Assembly (NCBI GenBank): GCA_025618425.1
Contig: CM046844.1
Coordinates: 16,626,920-16,690,919 of the forward strand
Reading direction: 5' to 3'
Origin: Heliocidaris tuberculata
Taxonomy: Eukaryota > Echinodermata > Echinoidea > Camarodonta > Echinometridae
Length of the DNA stretch: 64,000 bases
Part shown: one piece after another, positions 1-12,936 of the stretch
Layout of the letters: each line of letters opens with the position of its first letter
How positions within the stretch are numbered: position 1 is the stretch's first letter
Position numbers and translations under genes: made by a program
Notes under the pieces: model-generated
Database searches by the model: none
The model's input: only the letters and a program-made list of their open reading frames with translations
Told to the model about the DNA's origin: nothing

Positions 1-408
1 GTTTTTTTTTTATTATTCATTTTTTCCTTTTTTGACCCCCCTCTTTTTACGGGGGCAAATAACTCAAAAACGAAACCATGAATCTTTTTCAAATTCGACA
101 CAGTAATGAGGACTGATAAGAAGTGTTGACGGTGAAAATTTGAGGTTCATGACATCATTATGACGTCATCTACGCTTCATTCAGTGATTTTGGGGTGAAA
201 AATGCCCTTTTCGGACCCTGAAAATGAGCCCTAACTTCAGTTTGCGGGGTGCTAGAGACTTGGGACTTGATTCACATGAAAGAGCAGAAAATTCTACACA
301 AAAAAGGTTCGTGTAGCTCAAACGTTTTAACGGTCGTCTTCAGGGAAAATGGCTTTCAAAGTTCAAATTACCCATTTTGCCATAGACACACACGTTATAG
401 GTATTATT
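1..408 (+). mobile_element. Unit 0, partial: A-type 3' module
   Basis: This is the last 408 bases of a unit that begins left of the window. It holds the A-type 3' module: T-run, a C-run/G-run hairpin (CCCCC near 36-41, GGGGG near 52-56), one TGACGTCA near 161, and the ending GGTATTATT just before the next 5' hairpin. No CTAG terminus is present; A-type modules never have one. Confidence 0.75.
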
Positions 409-600
409 AGGTGGTCTGTCGTAATCGACAGATCACCTTTTATATTCGTCCGAATTTTCTTTCTATATTTTATTTATTTATTATTTATTAGGTGGTCTGT
501 CATAGACAGATCACCTTTTAATTTCGTCAGAATTTCTTTCATTTATTTATTAGGTGGTCTGTCATAGACAGATCACCTTTTAATTTCGTCAGAATTTTCT
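409..600 (+). repeat. Triple stack of Helentron 5' termini
   Basis: AGGTGGTCTGTC starts at 409, 490 and 552, and each copy is followed by its pairing arm GACAGATCACC. The first hairpin has the loop TAAT inside a 13-bp stem; the second and third have the loop ATA. Each is followed by an AT-rich spacer containing a TTCGTC core and TTTATTTATT-type repeats. The stack looks like successive short copies of the element's 5' end laid next to one another. Confidence 0.8.
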
Positions 601-1843
601 TTATTTCTTTATTTCTTTATTATTCTTTATTTTTATTTTCTCCCACTTTCTTGTTTCCATGATATCTCAAGATCGTCCAAGTCAAATTTTTCAAATTTTC
701 GTCAGTTATCAGGCCATCATTGAGCAAGCTCCCGCATCTTTTTCAAGGTCATCAGGTCATTGTGACGTCATCCAGGCGCCATTTTATGAAATCACATTAT
801 TGATCATATCTTCAAAACGAGCCGTCAAAAATGAACCACATTTTGGTACACATTAACTTCAGGTCAAGGGTCAACATCACATGACATCAAAACGCGCGCA
901 CGCGTCATGACGCGCACGTACGCGTGCGTCAAAATTTAGAAATGCTTAAAATCACTTTTGATCAAAGTAGAGTACAGTCAGGTCATTTTAAGCATTTCAA
1001 AATTTTGCGCGCGCACGCGTCCGCGCGCACGTTTTGCGCGTGCGCAGCACGTACGGAAGGTAGAAATGCCGTTTTTTTTTGCATGGTATCGATTTCTGAT
1101 AAAATTCTTGACAATTTCCAATTAGTTTTCAGTCATTCTTGACATCTAATAATGCCGCACGCGTGCGTCAAACTTTAAAATTCCGTGCGCGCGTCTATGG
1201 CGAAAATAACGTAAAAACGTGCAAAAACATGCCTCTACAAAATTAACTCTAGCTCTTTAAATAGTCCATAAACCCCCCAATTTTTTTTCATAATTGGGTA
1301 GAGGAGGAATCATAGATATAATTTCAATGGGTAATTTGAGCCTTAATTATATTGTAAAGTCATCAACATGGCGTCTAAACTCAAAATTTTCATTTTTTCA
1401 AAAATGACATCATCAAATTTATGCAAATTTGACTATAACTCCTTTAATATTGGTCATTTTTCGCCCAAATTTGGATATGATGTAGCTGAGACAATTCTCT
1501 ACAAGATCAACCACCATGATTATTCATTTTGACAAAGGCATCATGGCGTATTTTTGCGAATAAAGGAGGTATGTCAATTTTTCTCATTTTGCGTGTATTC
1601 TCTATGGGACATGACTTTTTCTCAAATCTTGATTCTACTTTCCCGTCTTCTTTGAGCAGTATCTTTGTAATTTCTGCTCGATTTTCTTCCAAATTTTAAT
1701 ATGTTATAGCTGAGACTATAAGCTTTTACAAGTGTGCCCTCCAATTTTTGATCAGATGTCGGGATCATGCCCATTTTTTCACTACAAAATGTGATTTCAG
1801 AATCCCGTATTTCGTTTACGTGTTATCTCTATTGGAAATATTT

Positions 1844-1908
1844 TGGCCCATTGGTAAAGCACTTGCCTTCCATTCCGGCGACCCCCGGATCGATTCCCGG
1901 TGGGACCA
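1844..1908 (+). pseudogene. tRNA-Gly-like block, A-type copy
   Basis: The D-arm region reads TGGCCCATTGG and the T-arm region GGATCGATTCC, one base off the B-box consensus GGTTCRANNCC. No acceptor stem is formed by the usual flanks. A T-rich run and a G-run follow. Confidence 0.55.
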
Positions 1909-2964
1909 TTTTTTTTTTTTTCACTTTTTTTTTTTTTTTTTTTTTTTTTGGGGGGGGCTTTCATTTTACCATCTTCTTCGTCTATTATAACATAAACCAT
2001 CACAAACAATGTAATAAACTGCCTAATTTTGCGTGTTATGTCTATTGGAAAGTAGTGTGCAGTAGTTTGTGTACAATCTCATTCCCTGTCGTGTATTAAA
2101 GCTAAGGGGATAATCTCCCACATGTCCTGCAATATCAAATCGTCCAGTTCGTTATCCCGATTTCTCAAAATCGGCTCAGTCAATTTTCTTCATATTTTCG
2201 TCAGTCATCAGTCCTAATAAGGTCAAGTTCCCACATCTTTTTTCAAGGTCATCAGGTTATTGTGACGTCAGGCAGGCCCATATTGTGAAATTCAACTTAT
2301 GGTCATATGTTCATAACGAAATGTCATTTCTCATTCATATTTGGCATGATTGAAGCTGATATCAATCCGGTCAATCCCAGAGATTTAGACGCGCGCGTGC
2401 GCACAACGTTCGCTCGTCAGTGCCCCCCGCAAATATGAAAGATGACACCCCCAATAACTCCCAAAAGAGGACGTAAAATCTTTCTGAAATTTGCCTCGTC
2501 CATCACATTTCGACCAAATATTATGCACACCAAAAATCAGATTCAGAGCTCAATTCGTTTTTTTTTTATTATTCATTTTTTCCTTTTTTGACCCCCCCTC
2601 TTTTTACGGGGGCAATAACTCAAAAACGAAACCATGAATCTTTTTCAAATTCGACACAGTAATGAGGATGATAAGAAGTGTTGACGGTGAAAATTTGAGG
2701 TTCATGACATCATTATGACGTCATCTACGCTTCATTCAGTGATTTTGGGGTGAAAAATGCCCTTTTCGGACCCTGAAAATGAGCCCTAACTTCAGTTTGC
2801 GGGGTGCTAGAGACTTGGGACTTGATTCACATGAAAGAGCAGAAAATTCTACACAAAAAAGGTTCGTGTAGCTCAAACGTTTTAACGGTCGTCTTCAGGG
2901 TGAAAATGGCTTTCAAAGTTCAAATTACCCATTTTGCCATAGACACACACGTTATAGGTATTAT

Positions 2965-5531
2965 TAGGTGGTCTGTCGTAATCGACAGATCACCTTTTAT
3001 ATTCGTCCGAATTTTCTTTCTATATTTTATTTATTTATTTATTTATTAGGTGGTCTGTCATAGACAGATCACCTTTTAATTTCGTCAGAATTTTCTTTCA
3101 TTTATTTATTTAGGTGGTCTGTCATAGACAGATCACCTTTTAATTTCGTCAGAATTTTCTTTATTTCTTTATTTCTTTATTATTCTTTATTTTTATTTTT
3201 CTCCCACTTTCTTGTTTCCATGATATCTCAAGATCGTCCAAGTCAAATTTTTTCAAATTTTCGTCAGTTATCAGGCCATCATTGAGCAAGCTCCCGCATC
3301 TTTTTCAAGGTCATCAGGTCATTGTGACGTCATCCAGGCGCCATTTTATGAAATCACATTATTGATCATATCTTCAAAACGAGCCGTCAAAAATGAACCA
3401 CATTTGGTACACATTAACTTCAGGTCAAGGGTCAACATCACATGACATCAAAACGCGCGCACGCGTCATGACGCGCACGTACGCGTGCGTCAAAATTTAG
3501 AAATGCTTAAAATCACTTTTTGATCAAAGTAGAGTACAGTTCAGGTCATTTTAAGCATTTCAAAATTTTGCGCGCGCACGCGTCCGCGCGCACGTTTTGC
3601 GCGTGCGCAGCACGTACGGAAGGTAGAAATGCCGTTTTTTTTTGCATGGTATCGATTTCTGATAAAATTCTTGACAATTTCCAATTAGTTTCAGTCATTC
3701 TTGACATCTAATAATGCCGCACGCGTGCGTCAAACTTTAAAATCCGTGCGCGCGTCTATGGCGAAAATAACGTAAAAACGTGCAAAAACATGCCTCTACA
3801 AAATTAACTCTAGCTCTTTAAATAGTCCATAAACCCCCCAATTTTTTTTCATATTTGGGTAGAGGAGGAATCATAGATATAATTTCATGGGTAATTTGAG
3901 CCTTAATTATATTGTAAGTCATCAACATGGCGTCTAAACTCAAAAATTTCATTTTTTCAAAAAATGACATCATCAAATTTATGCAAATTTGACTATAACT
4001 CCTTTAATATTGGTCATTTTTTCGCCCAAATTTGGATATGATGTAGCTGAGACAATTCTCTACAAGATCAACCACCATGATTTTTCCATTTTGACAAAGG
4101 CATCATGGCGTAATTTTTGCGAATAAAGGAGGTATGTCAATTTTTCTCATTTTGCGTGTATTCTCTATGGGACATGACTTTTTCTCTCAAATCTTGATTC
4201 TACTTTCCCGTCTTCTTTGAGCAGTATCTTTGTAATTTTCTGCTCGATTTTCTTCCAAATTTTAATATGTTATAGCTGAGACTATAAGCTTTTACAAGTG
4301 TGCCCTCCAATTTTTGATCAGATGTCGGGATCATGCCCATTTTTTCACTACAAAATGTGATTTCAGAATCCCGTATTTCGTTTACGTGTTATCTCTATTG
4401 GAAATATTTTGGCCCATTGGTAAAGCACTTGCCTTCCATTCCGGCGACCCCCCGGATCGATTCCCGTGGGACCATTTTTTTTTTTTCACTTTTTTTTTTT
4501 TTTTTTTTTGGGGGGGGGCTTTCATTTTACCATCTTCTTCGTCTATTATAACATAAACCATCACAAACAATGTAATAAACTGCCTAATTTTGCGTGTTAT
4601 GTCTATTGGAAAGTAGTGTGCAGTAGTTTGTGTACAATCTCATTCCCTGTCGTGTATTAAAGCTAAGGGGATAATCTCCCACATGTCCTGCAATATCAAA
4701 TCGTCCAGTTCGTTATCCCGATTTCTCAAAATCGGCTCAGTCAATTTTCTTCATATTTTCGTCAGTCATCAGTCCTAATAAGGTCAAGTTCCCACATCTT
4801 TTTCAAGGTCATCAGGTTATTGTGACGTCAGGCAGGCGCCATATTGTGAAATTCAACTTATGGTCATATGTTCATAACGAAATGTCATTTCTCATTCATA
4901 TTTGGCATGATTGAAGCTGATATCAATCCGGTCAATCCCAGAGATTTAGACGCGCGCGTGCGCACACACGTTCGCTCGTCAGTGCCCCCGCAAATATGAA
5001 AGATGACACCCCCAATAACTCCCAAAAGAGGACGTAAATCTTTCTGAATTTTGCCTCGTCCATCACATTTCGACCAAATATTATGCACACCAAAAATCAG
5101 ATTCAGAGCTCAATTCGTTTTTTTTTTTTATTATTCATTTTTTCCTTTTTTGACCCCCCCCCCCCTTTTTACGGGGGCAATAACTCAAAAACGAAACCAT
5201 GAATCTTTTTCAAATTCGACACAGTAATGAGGACTGATAAGAAGTGTTGACGGTGAAAATTTGAGGTTCATGACATCATTATGACGTCATCTACGCTTCA
5301 TTCAGTGATTTTGGGGTGAAAAATGCCCTTTTCGGACCCTGAAAATGAGCCCTAACTTCATTTTGCGGGGTGCTAGAGACTTGGACTTGATTCACATGAA
5401 AGAGCAGAAAATTCTACACAAAAAAGGTTCGTGTAGCTCAAACGTTTTAAACGGTCGTCTTCAGGGTGAAAATGGCTTTCAAAGTTCAAATTACCCATTT
5501 TGCCATAGACACACACGTTATAGGTATTATT
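2965..5531 (+). mobile_element. Unit 2, type A (2.57 kb)
   Basis: Near-identical to unit 1 in order and content. 5' hairpins lie at 2965, 3048 and 3112, the tRNA-like block at 4410-4474, and the A-type 3' module from about 4900. It differs from unit 1 by scattered single-base indels. The unit ends in GGTATTATT directly before the next hairpin. Confidence 0.8.
4410..4474 (+). pseudogene. tRNA-Gly-like block, A-type copy
   Basis: Same as the copy at 1844, but the T-arm side has lost one base after TTCCCG, which further disrupts any tRNA fold. Confidence 0.5.
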
Positions 5532-6501
5532 AGGTGGTCTGTCGTAATCGACAGATCACCTTTTATATTCGTCCGAATTTTCTTTCTATATTTTATTTAT
5601 TTATTTATTTATTAGGTGGTCTGTCATAGACAGATCACCTTTTAATTTCGTCAGAATTTTCTTTCATTTATTTATTAGGTGGTCTGTCATAGACAGATCA
5701 CCTTTTAATTTCGTCAGAATTTTCTTTCTTTATTTCTTTATTATTCTTTATTTTTATTTTTCTCCCACTTTCTTGTTTCCATGATATCTCAAGATCGTCC
5801 AAGTCAAATTTTTTTCAAATTTTCGTCAGTTATCAGGCCATCATTGAGCAAGCTCCCGCATCTTTTTCAAGGTCATCAGGTCATTGTGACGTCATCCAGG
5901 CGCCATTTTATGAAATCACATTATTGATCATATCTTCAAAACGAGCCGTCAAAAATGAACCACATTTGGTACACATTAACTTCAGGTCAAGGGTCAACAT
6001 CACATGACATCAAAACGCGCGCACGCGTCATGACGCGCACGTACGCGTGCGTCAAAATTTAGAAATGCTTAAAATCACTTTTTGATCAAAGTAGAGTACA
6101 GTTCAGGTCATTTTAAGCATTTCAAAATTTTGCGCGCGCACGCGTCCGCGCGCACGTTTTGCGCGTGCGCAGCACGTACGGAAGGTAGAAATGCCGTTTT
6201 TTTTTGCATGGTATCGATTTCTGATAAAATTCTTGACAATTTCCAATTAGTTTCAGTCATTCTTGACATCTAATAATGCCGCACGCGTGCGTCAAACTTT
6301 AAAATCCGTGCGCGCGTCTATGGCGAAAATAACGTAAAAACGTGCAAAAACATGCCTCTACAAAATTAACTCTAGCTCTTTAAATAGTCCATAAACCCCC
6401 CCAATTTTTTTTCATATTTGGGTAGAGGAGGAATCATAGATATAATTTCATCGGTAATTTGAGCCTCAATTATATTGCAAAAAATCAGATTCATAGCTCA
6501 A

Positions 6502-6532
<31 letters not shown>

Positions 6533-7108
6533 GTAGACATCGTTTTCTTGTCCATCTTTTCCTTAATTTCTCGTCCATCCTGCCTTCTACAACGAAACCA
6601 ATGGCTGAAACTTCAAGGAAATGCCTGTCCATTTTACTTCCAATTTAAAAATTCTTCAAATTCTTGTATATTTTCCTCCCATTGACAGATGAAAAAACGG
6701 AAAATCTCATACTAATTAACCGAAAACCACCCAACACCACCTTTTTTTTTGCGGGGTTGATTACTTAAAAAAGGAATCTTGAATCTTTATGAAAGTTGGC
6801 ACAGACATGAGTGTTGGTAGGAGAATTATGCTGTGAAAACAACAAGGTCATGATGTAATTATAACTTTATCCAGGTGCCATTTTCTGAAAATCAACTTAT
6901 TGTCATGTATGGTCATGTATGTTCATAACGAAATGTCATTTCTCTTTCATATTTCGGATGGTCAATTTCACTGTCATATATATGGCCATCTTATCATTGT
7001 CGTCGACCCTATCATGATCACTATCTTGCCCAATCATATCTTACATAAGAATTTACCAGTTCAAGACAGACCACCTAATTCGTCTTCAGTGACGAATTAA
7101 ATTTCTAG
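5532..7108 (+). mobile_element. Unit 3: A-type 5' half joined to C-type 3' module
   Basis: 5' hairpins lie at 5532, 5614 and 5677. The A-type core runs to about 6480, where it breaks in TATATTGCAA and joins a different 3' module (C-type: AAAATCAGATTCA, long T-run, AAGTGTAGAC). The tRNA-like block is missing. The unit ends in the standard 3' terminus: inverted GACAGACCACC, hairpin AATTCGTC/GACGAATT, CTAG at 7105-7108. The same C module recurs at 60436-61406, so the join is a reused arrangement. Confidence 0.75.
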
Positions 7109-8386
7109 TTTATTTTTATTTCCCCCATTTCTTGTCCATTCGAAATCTTGAAAAGTCCTGCATCAATTTTCGTCAAATTTTCGTCAGTGATGTCATCCCA
7201 TGAGGACATGTTCCCGTTTACATATCAAGGTCAACAAGTCATCGTGACGTCATCCAGGCGCCATTTTGTCAAATTACACATTATCAATCATATCTTCATA
7301 ACCAATTATCAAAAATCGTCCATATTTACATGACATTAACTTCAGGTCATGGGTCATCAGGTCCTGTCGTCAAAAGTCATCCAGAGGTCATGACGCGCGC
7401 GTACGCGTGCGTCAAAATTTAAAACTGCTCAAAATCATCCAAGGATCAAACGAGAGTACGTTTCAGGTCATTTCAAGCATTTCAAAAATTTCCGTCCGTG
7501 CGCGTCCGTGCGCGCGTTATGCGCGTGCGCAGCGCGTACAGAGTGTAAAAACGCCGTTTTTTTTCGCATGGTTTGTGTTCCTGACACTATTCTTGACAAT
7601 TTCCAACCATTTACAGGCATTCTCGACATTCCCTAAGGCCACACGCGCGCGTCAAACTTTAAAATCCGCGCGCGCGTCAATGGGCAAAATAGTGTAAAAA
7701 GTCGTAAAAACATGCCCTCTACAAAAATAACTCTAGCTCTTTAAATAGTCCGTTGACCCCCTAATTTTTTTTCATATTTGGTAGAGAAGGAATCATAGAT
7801 ATAATTTCATGGGTAATTTGAGCCTCAATTATATTGCAAAGTCATTAAAATGGCGTCTAAACTCAAAAATTCATTTTTTCAAAAGTGACGTCATCAAATT
7901 TATGCAAATTTGACTATAACTCCTTTAATATTGGTCATTTTTCGCCCAAATTTGGATATGATGTAGCTGAGACAATTCTCTACAAGATCAGTCACCATGA
8001 TTTTTCATTTTGACAAAGGCATCATGGCGTATTTTTGCGATTAAAGGAGGTATGTCAATATTTCTCATTTTGCGTGTATTCTCTATGGGACATGACTTTT
8101 TCTCAAATCTTGATTCTACATTCCCGTCTTCTTTGAGCAGTATCTCTGTTATTTCTGCTCGATTTTTCTCCCAAATTTGAGTATGTTATAGCTGAGACTA
8201 TAAGCTTTTACAAATGTGCCCTCCAATTTTTGATCAGATGTCGGGATCATGCCCTTTTTTTAACTACAAAATGTCATTTGAGAATCCCGTTTTTCGTCTA
8301 CGTGTTATCTCTATTGGAAATATATTGGTCCATTGGTAAAGCACTTGCCTCCCATTCCGGCGACCCAGGTTCGACTCCCGGTGGGT

Positions 8387-8423
<37 letters not shown>

Positions 8424-9040
8424 CTTTCATTCTACCATCTTCTTCGACTATTATAAACATATACCATCACAAACAATGTAAAAAACTGCCTAATTTTGCG
8501 TGTTATGTCTATTGAAAGTAGTGTGCAGTAGTTTGTGTAGAATCTCATTCCCTGTCGTGTAATAAAGCTAAGGGGATAATCTTCCACATGTCCTGCAATA
8601 TCAAATCGTCCAGTTCGTTATCCCGATTTCTCCAAATCAGCTCAGTCAATTTTCTTCATATTTTCGTCAGTCATCAGTCCTAATAAGGTCAAGTTCCCAC
8701 ATCTTTTTCAAGGTCATCAGGTTATTGTGACGTCATCCAGGCGCCATTTTGTGAAAATCAACTTATGGTCATATGTTCATAACGAAATGTCATTTCTCTT
8801 TCATATTTGGCATGGTTAAGGTCACTGTCATTCCAGTCAAGGTCATTTCGTTAAACGCGCGCGTACGCGTACGTCCGCGCGTCCGTGCGCGCGCAAAATT
8901 TAGAAATGATCCAAATCGTCCCAAATTCATTTTGCAAACGTTTCATGCCATTTCAAGCACTTTTCGAAAAATCGCCCATAAAACTGAACCTGTAGGGGCG
9001 CTATGCCACTTAGGTTATCGTGGTTATTGTCATCATTATT
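7109..9040 (+). mobile_element. Unit 4, type B, truncated at its 3' end
   Basis: Begins at TTTATTTTTATTTCCCCC without a 5' hairpin. The core, tRNA-like block (8326-8389) and second AGGTCA block are of type B. The unit stops inside the ATC-rich stretch at CATCATTATT, where the 5' hairpin of the next unit starts at 9041. The usual last 250 bases and the CTAG are absent. Confidence 0.75.
8326..8389 (+). pseudogene. tRNA-Gly(CCC)-like block
   Basis: TGGTCCATTGG matches the Pol III A box with one mismatch and resembles the tRNA-Gly D-arm. GGTTCGACTCC at 8369-8379 is a perfect B box. By alignment with tRNA-Gly the anticodon loop reads CTCCCAT. The acceptor stem does not pair. A long T-run (Pol III terminator-like) follows immediately. 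Confidence 0.6.
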
Positions 9041-11444
9041 AGGTGGTCTGTCGTAATCGACAGATCACCTTTTATATTCGTCCGAATTTTCTTTCTATAT
9101 TTATTTATTTATTTTTATTTCCCCCATTCCTTGTCCATTCGAAATCTTCAATAGTACTTTATCAATTTTCGTCAAATTTTCGTCAGTGATGTCATCCCAT
9201 GAGGACATGTTCCCGTTTACATATCAAGGTCAACAGGTCATCGTGACGTCATCCAGGCGCCATTTTGTCAAATCACATTATCAATCATATCTTCATAACC
9301 AATCATCAAAAATTGTCCATATTTACATGACATTAACTTCAGGTCATGGGTCATCAGGTCATGTCGTCAAAAGTCATCCAGAGGTCATGACGCGCGCGTA
9401 CGCGTGCGTCAAAATTTAAAACTGCTCAAAATCATCCAAGGATCAAACGAGAGTACGTTTCAGGTCATTTCAAGCATTTCAAAAATTTCCGTCCGTGCGC
9501 GTCCGTGCGCGCGTTATGCACGTGCGCAGCGCGTACAGAGTGTAAAAACGCCGTTTTTTTCGCATGTTTTGTGTTCCTGACACTATTCTTGACAATTTCC
9601 AACCATTTACAGGCATTCTCGACATTCCCTAAGGCCACACGCGCGCGTCAAACTTTAAAATCTGCGCGCGCGTCAATGGGCAAAATAGTGTAAAAAGTCG
9701 TAAAAACATGCCTCTACAAAAATAACTCTAGCCCTTTAAATAGTCCGTTGACCCCCTAATTTTTTTTCATATTTGGTTAGAGGAGGAATCATAGATATAA
9801 TTTCATGGGTAATTTGAGCCTCAATTATATTGCAAAGTCATCAAAATGGCGTCTAAACTCAAAATTTCATTTTTCAAAAATGACGTCATCAAATTTATGC
9901 AAATTCGACTATAACTCCTTTAATATTGGTCATTTTTCGCCCAAATTTGGATATGATGTAGCTGAGACAATTCTCTACAAGATCAGTTCCACGATTTTTC
10001 ATTTTGACAAAGGCATCATGGCGTATTTTTGCGATTAAAGGAGGTATGTCAATTTTCTCATTTTGCGTGTATTCTCTATGGGACATGACTTTTTCTCAAA
10101 TCTTGATTCTACATTCCCGTCTTCTTTGAGCAGTATCTCTGTTATTTCTGCTCGATTTTCTTCCAAATTTTAATATGTTATAGCTGAGACAATAAGCTTT
10201 CACAAGTGTGCCCTCCAATTTTTGATCAGATGTCGGGATCATGCCCATTTTTTCACTACAAAATGTGATTTCAGAATCCCGTATTTCGTTTACGTGTTAT
10301 CTCTATTGGAAATATTTTGGTCCATTGGTAAAGCACTTGCCTTCCATTCCGGCGACCCCCGGATCGATTCCCGGTGGGACCATTTTTTTTTTTTTTTTTT
10401 TTTTCACTTTTTTTTTTTTTTTTTTTTGGGGGGGGGGCCTTTCATTTTACCATCTTCTTCGTCTATTATAACATAAACCATCACAAACAATGTAATAAAC
10501 TGCCTAATTTTGCGTGTTATGTCTATTGGAAAGTAGTGTGCAGTAGTTTGTGTACAAACTCATTCCCTGTCGTGTATTAAAGCTAAGGGGATAATCTCCC
10601 ACATGTCCTGCAATATCAAATCGTCCAGTTCGTTATCCCGATTTCTCCAAATCGGCTCAGTCAATTTTCTTCATATTTTCGTCAGTCATCAGTCCTAATA
10701 AGGTCAAGTTCCCACATCTTTTTCAAGGTCATCAGGTTATTGTGACGTCATCCAGGCGCCATTTTGTGAAAATCAACTTATGGTCATATGTTCATAACGA
10801 AATGTCATTTCTCATTCATATTTGGCATGATTGAAGCTGATATCAATCCGGTCAATCCAGAGATTTAGACGCGCGCGTGCGCACACGTTCGCTCGTCAGT
10901 GCCCCCGCAAATATGAAAGATGACACCCCCAATAACTCCCAAAAGAGGACGTAAATCTTTCTGAATTTTGCCTCGTCCATCACATTTCGACCAAATATTA
11001 TGCACACCAAAAATCAGATTCAGAGCTCAATTCATTTTTTTTTTTAATTCATTTTTTCCTTTTTTGACCCCCCCCCCTCTTTTTACGGGGGCAATAACTC
11101 AAAAACGAAACCATGAATCTTTTTCAAATTCGACACAGTAATGAGGACTGATAAGAAGTGTTGACGGTGAAAATTTGAGGTTCATGACGTCATTATGACG
11201 TCATCTACGCTTCATTTAGTGATTTTGGGGTGAAAAATGCCCTTTTCGGACCCTGAAAATGAGCCCTAACTTCAGTTTGCGGGGTGCTAGAGACTTGGGA
11301 CTTGATTCACATGAAAGAGCAGAAAATTCTACACAAAAAAGGTTCGTGTAGCTCAAACGTTTTAACGGTCGTCTTCAGGGTGAAAATGGCTTTCAAAGTT
11401 CAAATTACCCATTTTGCCATAGACACACACGTTATAGGTATTAT
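9041..11444 (+). mobile_element. Unit 5: B-type 5' half with A-type core end and 3' module
   Basis: One 5' hairpin (9041) is followed by a B-type leader (TTTCCCCCATTCCTTGTCC) and B-type CG-rich block. From about 10150 the sequence follows type A: tRNA-like block 10318-10382 with GGATCGATTCC, then the A-type 3' module ending GGTATTATT at 11444. A template switch or crossover between B and A units explains it. Confidence 0.75.
10318..10382 (+). pseudogene. tRNA-Gly-like block, A-type copy
   Basis: TGGTCC at the left can pair with GGACCA at the right, a 6-bp closing stem that B-type copies (which end GGGTCCA) cannot form. The B-box position reads GGATCGATTCC. Confidence 0.55.
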
Positions 11445-11625
11445 TAGGTGGTCTGTCGTAATCGACAGATCACCTTTTATATTCGTCCGAATTTTCTTTC
11501 TATATTTAGGTGGTCTGTCGTAATCGACAGATCACCTTTTATATTCGTCCGAATTTTCTTTATTAGGTGGTCTGTCGTAATCGACAGATCACCTTTTATA
11601 TTCGTCCGAATTTTCTTTCTATATT
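11445..11625 (+). repeat. Triple stack of Helentron 5' termini
   Basis: AGGTGGTCTGTCG begins at 11445, 11508 and 11565, each with loop TAAT and the downstream palindrome ATTCG-TC-CGAAT. The periods are 63 and 57 bases. Unlike the stacks in type A units, all three have the same loop, which suggests a more recent origin. Confidence 0.8.
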
Positions 11626-12839
11626 TATTTATTTTTATTTCCCCCATTCCTTGTCCATTCGAAATCTTCAAAAGTACTTTATCAATTTTCGTCAAATTTT
11701 CGTCAGTGATGTCATCCCATGAGGACATGTTCCCGTTTACATATCAAGGTCAACAGGTCATCGTGACGTCATCCAGGCGCCATTTTGTCAAATCACATTA
11801 TCAATCATATCTTCATAACCAATCATCAAAAATTGTCCATATTTACATGACATTAACTTCAGGTCATGGGTCATCAGGTCATGTCGTCAAAAGTCATCCA
11901 GATGTCATGACGCGCGCGTACGCGTGCGTCAAAATTTAAAACTGCTCAAAATCATCCAAGGATCAAACGAGAGTACGTTTCAGGTCATTTCAAGCATTTC
12001 AAAAATTTCCGTCCGTGCGCGTCCGTGCGCGCGTTATGCACGTGCGCAGCGCGTACAGAGTGTAAAAACGCCGTTTTTTCGCATGGTTTGTGTTCCTGAC
12101 ACTATTCTTGACAATTTCCAACCATTTACAGGCATTCTCGACATTCCATAAGGCCACACGCGCGCGTCAAACTTTAAAAATCCGCGCGCGCGTCAATGGG
12201 CAAAATAGTGTAAAAAGTCGTAAAAACATGCCTCTACAAAAATAACTCTAGCCCTTTAATAGTCCGTTGACCCCCTATTTTTTTTTCATATTTGGGTAGA
12301 GGAGGAATCATAGATATAATTTCATGGGTAATTTGAGCCTCAATTATATTGCAAAGTTATCAAAATGGCGTCTAAACTCAAAATTTCATTTTTTCAAAAG
12401 TGACGTCATCAAATTTATGCAAATTTGACTATAACTCCTTTAATATTGGTCATTTTTTCGCCCAAATTTGGATATGATGTAGCTGAGACAATTCTCTACA
12501 AGATCAGTTCCACGATTATTCATTTTGACAAAGGCATCATGGCGTATTTTTGCGATTAAAGGAGGTATGTCAATTTTTCTCATTTTGCGTGTATTCTCTA
12601 TGGGACATGACTTTTTCTCAAATCTTGATTCTACATTCCCGTCTTCTTTGAGCAGTATCTCTGTTATTTCTGCTCGATTTTCTCCCAAATTGGAGTATGT
12701 TATAGCTGAGACTATAAGCTTTTACAAGTGTGCCCTCCAATTTTTGATCAGATGTCGGGATCATGCCTTTTTTTTAACTACAAAATGTCATTTCAGAATC
12801 CCGTTTATCGTCTACGTGTTATGTCTATTGGAAATATTT

Positions 12840-12900
12840 TGGTCCATTGGTAAAGCACTTGCCTCCCATTCCGGCGACCCAGGTTCGACTCCCGGTGGGT

Positions 12901-12903
<3 letters not shown>
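12840..12903 (+). pseudogene. tRNA-Gly(CCC)-like block
   Basis: Standard B-type copy with a perfect B box GGTTCGACTCC and a long uninterrupted T-run directly downstream. Confidence 0.6.

Positions 12904-12936
<33 letters not shown>

Larger units (their letters stand above)
409..2964 (+). mobile_element. Unit 1, type A (2.56 kb)
   Basis: The unit opens with three stacked 5' hairpin termini (409, 490, 552). It then has the A-type leader (CTCCCACTTTCTTGTTTCC), the AGGTCA/TGACGTCA block, CG-rich tracts near 890-1050 and 1154-1195, the tRNA-like block 1844-1908 with T- and G-runs after it, and the A-type 3' module from about 2340. The period to unit 2 is about 2556 bases. Small indels separate it from units 2 and 3, mainly in homopolymers. 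Confidence 0.8.
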
